Shown one piece after another: positions 56,772 to 64,000 of a DNA stretch of 64,000 bases. Source of the stretch: Branchiostoma belcheri (lineage: Eukaryota > Chordata > Leptocardii > Amphioxiformes > Branchiostomatidae). The stretch spans positions 188,314-252,313 of the forward strand of contig NW_017803246.1 of assembly GCF_001625305.1 (NCBI RefSeq). The letters run 5' to 3'. The translations under genes and the position numbers were made by a program. A model generated the notes under the pieces. The model ran no database searches, had not been told where the DNA came from, and saw only the letters and a program-made list of their open reading frames with translations. Each line of letters opens with the position of its first letter. Position 1 is the first letter of the stretch.

Positions 56772-57594
56772 CTGGAAGTGGCTCACATGTTACCTGTGTG
56801 GTGCAGAATAATGGAGTTTTATTTGTCATCATCATCATCATCAAAAATTAAATTATTTCTACCTGAATTGTAGATATGATAATCATAAACTAAATCATAT
56901 AGTCACCTTTCCTCAATAAGATACATCAAGGAGGTTAAAATCTCCTTGGATACATGTATGTGGCAGCGGTACATACAGAGGATGGTACCCAGGCTAGATC
57001 TGTACAATTTGTCAGCTACATGTATAACCTAATCATGGCAGGATCTGATGTTAAAACGGACAAACCCTACATTCACCAGTAAAGTACAATAAGATAAAAC
57101 GCAAAATGTTTTAAATTTATAAGCCATAAACGCCAATAAACCACTTCAGGTCTCATTCCGGTATTCTTCCGCGTGGGTACTCTAAAGTAGATCGTACTAA
57201 AAATTAAATGCGTGTATGGATGTGTGTTTATATCCGCCAGAAATTGCATTTTAGCTAAGTCAGTTGGCGTAAACCGCTTGTGATATGAGAGGTTGTTTGT
57301 ATGTGCTAAAATTAGTGGGTAAGTGTTGACATCCGCGCGACAGGTCGGATGTTTACACGCTGTTGTGATGGGTAATGCGGTCAGGAGGTAGCAGCGCTGG
57401 AGGACCTCTGGCGGAGAGTGGCCAAGTGCAGTTTATAAATAAATAAAAAGAGATTGTTGGGTTAGATCTGGTTGGGAATTTTTTGACGTAATGTAGGGCC
57501 ATTGTGCTCAAAATTGATTGGATAGACTAGATGGCTGTCATTCAAATTATTGGGTTTTGGCCTATGTAAAGTTACGTATTTTGCCATAGGCGGC
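56772..57594. other. NLR first intron or upstream sequence
   Basis: Contains (TCATCA)n at 56827-56843. No further exon was recognised. Confidence 0.4.
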
Positions 57595-57845
57595 CATCTT
57601 CTTCTTCTTCTTCTTCTTTCTGTTGAGGAAGCTGCCTTCAGCGGTTTGAAGATTCTGCTTCCTATGGTGGTGGGTGCATGCCGAGGAGGTCAGGTTTCAC
57701 AGCTTGCCCCTAAACTCCTCCAGAGAAGGGGAGAGGGCAATGTCTGCATCCAGAGTGTTCCAGTCAGGAATTGTTCGCGGAAAGAAGGAGTTCTGTCTGT
57801 AGGAGGTCCTACTTTGGGGCACTCTGTAGGCAGCAGAGTGTGACT
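57595..57845 (-). mobile_element. LINE ORF2 C-terminal fragment
   Basis: On the minus strand the frame encodes YRVPQSRTSYRQNSFFPRT followed by IPDWNTL and SPSLEEFRGKL, the typical C-terminus of jockey/CR1-like reverse transcriptases. It ends in a (GAA)n tail at 57597-57620. This element differs from the LINE at 47.7 kb. Confidence 0.88.
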
Positions 57846-58324
57846 GTTAACATAGTTAACAAAAACTCACGAATGGGACCTTCAGTCCAAACCAGCGTCT
57901 ATGTTATATCGGACTGACGTCACTGGAAATCCCGGGCGTGGGGAATCCCCTTTTCAGCTAACCCGGAAGTAAGCCCCCCTCCCCATCTGCCTTTTTTTCT
58001 GTGGTGTCTCCCCAAACTGAACAAAGAGACCATGTCTAGCGATATATTAGACGTTAAACAAGGACAGCAACAACTACAGCTTTGCAGTTGAACTTGACTT
58101 TGCTAGGTTTGAAAACTGATGGGTAACTTTTTAACTGGTTTTTCATCCTAATTTTACCGCAAGCTAAGTCCAGAGATCAAAGAAAAGTTACGACCGTAAA
58201 GTACCGTTAGAACTCAGCAGTTTTGTGTTCTGATCTCTCTTCTCGACACGATATTGCCGACATATCACACATATCTGGTGGATCCTGAAACACTGAACAG
58301 TCGACAGACGGGTTCTGTACTTAC

Positions 58325-58450
58325 TTTCTTCATGGATGTCCCCAGAAAACTTCCTTCAACTTCTGGAACCGACTTTCGATAACTTTTTACTTCCTCTTTC
58401 CGCCATCTTGGAACTGGGAACAGTTTATTCGACAATGGGGGTGCTTTCGA
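58325..58450 (-). other. Candidate 5' leader exon of the NLR gene
   Basis: A strong donor GTAAGTACAG follows on the minus strand at 58324. Within it AAGATGGCGGAAAGAGG resembles a YY1-type initiator element (58400-58412). It would splice to the TTCCAG acceptor at 56772, seven bases before the NLR start codon. It contains a 16-codon upstream ORF. Inference from signals only. Confidence 0.45.
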
Positions 58451-58490
58451 GTGAAAGACGAAAAATAATAACCTTTGCAAAATAAGCAAA

Positions 58491-59059
58491 TATTTACGTG
58501 TGCTGAAGGCATACTGTTGTATCTTATATGGTCTGTGATATAATAGACTGGTTAATTAGCTATTAATGATACACATTCTTACTTTGACCCCTGCGAGGTG
58601 AAGAAAATGGACTGTTCCTCTGGGGCGGTGCCTCTGGTGCAGTGTTATACTCAAGTCTAAAATCTCCATCTCTCTAATCCACAGTGAACGGATTTGTGCC
58701 AAAGTTCACGTGCCTTTGCTACTCTGTACAGTCAGAATGTTTTTTGTAAAGAAAAGTTGTATTTTGGAGTGAAGCTGATTGATGCTCAATGTCATAATTT
58801 CAGTGAGTTACTAGATATTTTCCTAGTTCTTTACAAAACAAAGGGACTTTCTTGCGTATTGTTCAGCGTTCCGCAATATTTAATTCATTATTTTCATGTC
58901 ATCACTAATCTTAATTGTGACAAGTGATTTTTTGGCACTTCATTTGACCTATCAAATCAAATACAATGTCGTCTTTTGCTACTTTTGACCGTGTGTTTCA
59001 GATGTTTTGCTATGAATGTTGGAGTGTGTAATGTTTGTGCAAATTCATTGGTATGTAAT
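58491..59059. other. Intergenic, nothing recognised
   Basis: Lies between the NLR A upstream region and the duplicate. No feature was seen. Confidence 0.35.
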
Positions 59060-59320
59060 CAGGTAATATAACACTGTGTGTATGTGTATGTGTGCATGTG
59101 TGTCACAATTGCATGTGTGTATGTATATGTGTTCATGTGTGTATGTATATGTGTTCATGTGTGTATGTGTATGTGCATCTTCATGAGTGCATGTGTATGT
59201 GTCTCAATTGCATGTGTGTATTCATATGTGTATGTATATGTGTGAGCGTGTGTATGTGTATGTTCATGTGTGTGTCATATTAATTGCATGTATGCATTCA
59301 TGTGTATGTGTATGCATATG
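59060..59320. repeat. TGTGTATG-rich microsatellite at the duplication edge
   Basis: Degenerate TGTGTATGTATATGTG units run up to ~45 bp before the start of homology between copies A and B. Confidence 0.92.
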
Positions 59321-59367
59321 TGCACAAAAGGCATTTTAACGCTGATGCAAAGCAATTTAAAAGGATT

Positions 59368-59461
59368 TCAGGTCCAGTCCTGCTGCCAACCCAACTCCCA
59401 CTACTAGAGAAGGCTGCCGATCCCAGCCCAGGACGTTACGCCGCGGTGCTGCAATGTTCAT
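59368..59461 (-). pseudogene. Truncated XKR exon 1 copy
   Basis: ATG at 59459-59461 and the first ~20 codons match XKR exon 1 (MNIAAPR...GWDRQPS), then a short insertion appears and homology ends near GACCTGAAATCC. The donor and the rest of the gene are missing. Upstream promoter sequence is preserved to 59830. Confidence 0.85.
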
Positions 59462-59842
59462 GCTCCCTCTCCACAAGAACAGCTACACAGACCACGTACA
59501 AACCGCGCATAGCGTCTCGCCTCCTTCTGTAGCTGGTCACAACCAGTTGGAAAGCGGCTCTCCGTGACGTAAGACTAGTCTCAAGATACTTTTCCTTTCA
59601 CAATACGTCTTGAGACATGTAGACAGCTGCTCGGTAACCCGGCCCGGGTCCTTTGTGTCCCGTCGTTCTTACCGACGCACGTCCGCCAGGTACCCGGCGT
59701 GTCAGGTGTCTCCGTCTTTTGTCTCACCTGCGGCCGAACGGTGTAACATTGCACCAACATGGCGGCCGCTGATGATGCAAGACTTGACCGGACATAACAC
59801 AGCTGACTGGGGTCACTTGTGTTCGCCATGACACGTTACTAT

Positions 59843-60142
59843 TAGCCTCTAACAGGCTTCGGGAGGTAGCCTGGGTACCATCCTACTTGTATAACAGGGC
59901 TCCCATACTCACTTCCCTAAGAAGTTCTTAGGGAAGCGAGTGTGGGAGCCCCGGCATACAAGTAGGATGGTACCCAGGCTATTCGGGAGGCGGCTGGACA
60001 GAGTAAAAATTGGTCAAATAGAGAGATATGAAATGCCGAGGGTGTTGGTCAGCTTGAGAGTACAACATGTACGTTTCCGAGTACTCCGGGTGACCGATAT
60101 CTGTACTCTTCCCAGCCGTCTCCCGAAGCCTGGCAGAGGCTA
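59843..60142. mobile_element. MITE family A1, duplicate copy, interrupted by a hairpin MITE
   Basis: Ends TAGCCTCTAACAGGC and GCCTGGCAGAGGCTA; the same insertion as 44143-44375. A family C hairpin at 59867-59981 splits it. Confidence 0.9.
59867..59981. mobile_element. Hairpin MITE (family C), nested, perfect 9-bp target duplication
   Basis: A 115-bp palindrome from TAGCCTGGGTACCATCC to GGATGGTACCCAGGCTA. TTCGGGAGG is at 59858-59866 and 59982-59990. The paralog at 44160 has one uninterrupted TTCGGGAGG, confirming the duplication length. Confidence 0.97.
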
Positions 60143-61677
60143 ACGTTACCATGGGAACGACCTTCTTGTGTATGTGAACATGAGTGTGTTTAACCCTTGA
60201 GAGTGATGGTGAAATCGGAGGTGTGAAGTTACTGGTAATGAAGCGAAGGAAAGTTCTCAAACTGCAGCGGCGGTTATACCGGCTATACAGATACAGAAGT
60301 AGTGTTGCAGCCCTAGGATTTGTGTGTATCATAGTTAAATACAAGTTGCCATAGGACATCGGACAAGGGCTCCAAGCAGATGTTGGGGGGATAGATGATG
60401 GTAATTTTTTCCTAATGACAATGGGGCTTTTTTGACAGTCCTTTACACTATATAACCATGATATCCACATACCCATGACGGATATTTGTACATTATATAA
60501 TATATATAATTATATATATATTAAAATTTTGGTACAAATTATATATAAGATTTCCCACTACTTTGTAAATTGCTTAAGGCATATTGTACATAACTTTTCC
60601 ACTGACTGACTCCAGTTGAGCTTTCTTTTTGTAGAAAAAAACTACAGCAACTACTATATATAAACTAACTTCAACAGCAGTTACAAGGTTTATAACAATA
60701 GATTTTATTATTTTATCTGAACTGAACTTCAAAAAATACAGGAACTCAATAACTCTTCATTGACACAAAGATCACACATCTTGATACATACAGAAATACA
60801 GATACAGCAAAAATTATAAGAAGAATATTCAGAACTCTTCAGATAATATTATCCAATCTGTTCTCAACTCCTCAAATCTTCCTCGAAACATTCTTCTGCA
60901 ATATCTGTGTCCATCTGTACTCATCTCACTGACATAAAGAATAAAGTAAAGAACACAGATACATAAAGATTATACACTCTTGCATAGTGTCATCAGGTTG
61001 GTATATCTATGAATAATAGGCTCTTTCTTAATTCCAAATCATCCTGATATATACAGATACAGCAAAGATTACAAAAATAATCTTGATACACTAGTACACA
61101 TACTATATACACTCTTCCATAGGTTAATATGGTTGCTATATTAATGGATATTGTGTTTTTTGTTACACAATTTGTGTTGTTACAAAGAAAGCAAAATCCA
61201 CACACTGACAGATACAGCTACATGTGTGAGGTAGTACAGTTTTTGTATCTTTACATTGGTCAAAGTACTGCACAAAAATTGTCCCTACAAAATATTACTA
61301 ACATTTCATACATCATCATCTCACCTCATCCTGAGTGAATTTGGCACTAAAACTGGTTTCTTTGATTCATATCCCTCTGAGCTGGAGTTGTCTGAAACAT
61401 AAAATGTACGATATTATGTATAAATATGATGTTCCAGAAATATTACACAATCATACATTTAATACAACAATGTTTTATGTAGAAGTTTTAGTAGCTCTTA
61501 CCATCCTGAATACTAAATAAAAACAAAATTAGCTCTTACTATTATATCAATGTCCTCAGACTCCCCAACATGTTGCAATGACTAGATATTTATAACTATA
61601 TAATTTTTAAAGTACAGTAAAACTGTATACTGACCTGAGCTGAGGAAATGTACAGAACAGGTCGCCATGTTGGGAAC

Positions 61678-64000
61678 TCAGTCGAACAGACTCAGACAGC
61701 TGGCTGTGGTGTCCGCTCCCTCAGGAACTAGCCAAATATAGTACCTGTATATGGAAAATGGAGAACAGAGATGCTTAGTTACATCAACTCACATCATATT
61801 GTCATAGCTAAACAACAGAATGAGAAGTAAAACTGATAAGACACTCATAAACCATTTGGTCAGGTGCCATATAAGTTAATGAACACTTGAGTTTGGTACA
61901 TACCTTATAGAAGTATGTGTACCAGAACAGCTGTGTATCTATATCTATTAGGTAGGTTATTAAACTTTTAATTGTGCAAATAGTGCAGCCTTGAAAAGTA
62001 CAGTTCACATATATTATCAGTTGGAATTCTATCAAATACTTAATATCTCATTAGAGTCCCTTTAAGACACCCTGGAGTAGAGCATGTCTGTAGGATAACC
62101 AATATAACTCACCTCAGCTTCTCCAGTGTTGGGTGTTCCTCAGCAGCCTGCACCACAGCCTGGAACCCTGCAGGCTCCATGGAGATGTTCTGCAGGTCCA
62201 GCTGCTCCAGGGCAGGGAGTCTGGGTAGAGCCTCGGCCAGATCCATGGCAGCGGTGTCAGACAGGTGTGCAGGTGTGTCTGAGGGACCAGACATGTCCAG
62301 CCTGGTCAGTGCTGGCAGTGTGCTGATGACCTGTGCGACCCTCCCCAGTCCGGCTCCTGTTACTCCCCTATTCCTCCCGATGTGCAGCTCCTGTAGTGTG
62401 GTGTTATAGTGAGGGGCTGTGGTCAGACTCTTGTCACCAGGTGGGTTTTGTTCCATGACCAAACTGCTGGGCTGGCAGAGTGTTTGCACCAGTGAGACAA
62501 TCCCTGAGTCTCCTATGTTATTGTCACTCACATCCAACACCTGTAATTGCACCAGGTGAGGCAGAGCTTTGATCAGGGATGATATTCCCCTGTCACTGAT
62601 AAGTGTCCAACTGAGAACCAACACCTTCATGGCTGTGAGGTGGTGGAGGATAGCAGCCAGGCATTCCAGCCCAGGGTCTCCTAAGGCATTATAACCAATG
62701 TCCAGTTTGATCAGTCTGGTTAACTTACACAGTGCAGGGACCAGTGTGCGCATGCCTGTGGGCCTGATACCGATACAACTCAGGAGCAACACCTGCATGG
62801 CAGTGAAGGTGTGGAGGACGGTGGTGAGAGATTCCAGCCCAGTGTCACCAATCGCATTACCACCTATATCCAGTTCTCTCAGTCCCACTAGGTGGCGCAT
62901 GTTAGGAGCCAGGGATGACATGCCCACAGCTGTCATGCCAACTCCAAAAATATTCCCTCCAAGACAGAGTACAGCCAAGTGTGGAACACTGGACAGCCCA
63001 ACCTGTAGGACTTCCATCCCAGCATCACCAAAGTCATGGTTGTCAGTAAGATCCAGCTCCTCTAACAGAGACATGTGTCTGAACCCCTGCACAAGTGGCT
63101 GGAGTGATGATGGTGTTAGTTCTGTGCGTGACAGACCCAGCGCCCTCAGACAGGGAACATTCTTCAGAACTGAAACCAGCCTGGCTGTCAGATCAGGTGA
63201 GTTGAATGTTACATAGTGCAGTCTTAGGTCTAACTTCAGGCCGGGAACATGCGAGGTGAAAATCTGTTCCAGGTACTGAAGAGCTTCTGATCTATCAACA
63301 AAAGATGATTCTAGTATCATTCTATCAGGAAGATGTGATGACTGGATGTTTTGCAAGTAATACTGCAGAGCAGCTGGTTGTTTACTGCGGAGGTTCAAGA
63401 TGATAACTGGCAGGGCTCTGCTGACAGCCTGCAGTACACCCAGCTCCTTTCTTTCATTCAAGATATTCAGGCACAGCAACATGAACCTCTTGTAAGTTTC
63501 AACTGATTTCTTCACATCTGGCTTTACAGGTAGATGGGTCTTCTCCTGAAAGTCATCTGGTTGTAAATGTGAAAACTCCTTGCTGCTGAGCTTGCTTAGT
63601 TCCTCCATCACAGCTTGTGCTGCCTGTGAGTCACAGCCACATGTGAACTGAAGCAGGTTACTGAGTTCTTGTGCCTTGCTTATGGAGGTGAGCTGCAGCA
63701 GCTCAACAATGTCTTGGTTCACTTGAGCATCAGCTACATATCGTCCAGCCAGGAACTCTTGCATGGTCTTGTGTGAAAAGTTCAGCTGTTTCCTAGGATG
63801 CAATTTAGAGGAAGAAACCTCCAAGGAGACCACACCCAGCTTTAACAGTAACTCCCAATTAACCTTTTCTCTCTTTACTTCTGTAAGGTCAAGCAGGGTC
63901 TCATTCCTCAGCAGTGCCTCTAGTGAAAGCTTGCCGAGCTGCAGTAATGACTCAGCAACCTCTGTAGGCAGCCCTTCTGTTGGCATGTCCACTCCTTCCC
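61678..64000 (-). CDS. Second NACHT-LRR receptor, C-terminal part (5' end outside window)
   Basis: Paralog of the receptor at 50.2-56.8 kb, about 90 percent alike. The large exon runs from beyond 64000 to 62113 (donor GTGAGT). It joins in phase to the last exon 61678-61744, giving ...EKLRYYIWLVPEGADTTASC and ending in TGA at 61678-61680. The visible part starts about residue 466 of the A copy, after the Walker motifs, and covers the winged-helix end FSHKTMQEFLAG, the linker and all LRRs. No frameshift or stop is seen. LRR strands differ noticeably from A (for example LLLSCIGIRPTGM against LDLRWARISPTGM) and one repeat carries a short extra piece (GGNIFGVG). Death and NACHT exons are expected to the right. 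Confidence 0.9.

Larger units (their letters stand above)
59365..61400. repeat. Segmental duplication, copy B part 1
   Basis: Matches 43510-45625. It begins inside XKR exon 1, lacks the family B MITE at 43967, and carries an extra nested hairpin MITE at 59867. Homology resumes with NLR-proximal sequence at 61415 directly, where copy A has a 4.2-kb insertion. Confidence 0.9.

Overview
This is animal nuclear DNA with short spliced exons, tRNA-derived SINEs, non-LTR retrotransposon pieces and a very dense load of small palindromic DNA transposons (MITEs). An unusual Death-NACHT-LRR receptor in tandem copies, together with this MITE-rich, exon-dense style, suggests a cephalochordate (amphioxus, Branchiostoma). 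That is an inference from content, not a database match.

Layout. 1-2.8 kb: the last two coding exons of a dCTP pyrophosphatase 1 gene (+), followed by a decayed tandem array made of its own terminal exon. 2.8-34 kb: no convincing protein gene. It holds a 21-bp satellite (4.43-5.28 kb), microsatellites, minisatellites, a non-autonomous hAT element, several SINEs, more than a dozen MITEs, and one CpG-rich promoter-like block with a possible first exon (22.2-22.96 kb). 34.9-39.96 kb: a complete five-exon carbohydrate sulfotransferase (+, 604 aa), whose introns carry partial copies of its own exon edges. 40.6-43.6 kb: a complete two-exon XK-related membrane protein (-, 426 aa). 45.6-49.9 kb: a ~4.2-kb insertion relative to the duplicate copy, holding two orphan exons of a receptor guanylate cyclase kinase-homology domain, LINE pieces and an assembly gap. 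50.2-56.8 kb: a six-exon Death-NACHT-LRR receptor (-) that can be assembled exactly as 1111 aa. 59.4-64 kb: a tandem segmental duplicate that carries the start of XKR exon 1 and the 3' half of a second NACHT-LRR paralog, cut by the window end.

How it fits together. The neighbours do not form a pathway: nucleotide-pool cleaning, Golgi glycan sulfation, an XKR-type membrane protein and an innate immune receptor. The interest is genomic. (1) Nearly all MITEs here, in several unrelated sequence families, carry 9-bp target-site duplications, so one transposase class probably mobilised them. (2) Two different genes show repeated partial duplication of exon ends. (3) The tandem duplication gives filled/empty-site pairs that order the insertions. 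(4) The two NLR copies differ most clearly in the LRR strands. Exon joins given below were checked by reading phase; splicing itself is predicted.
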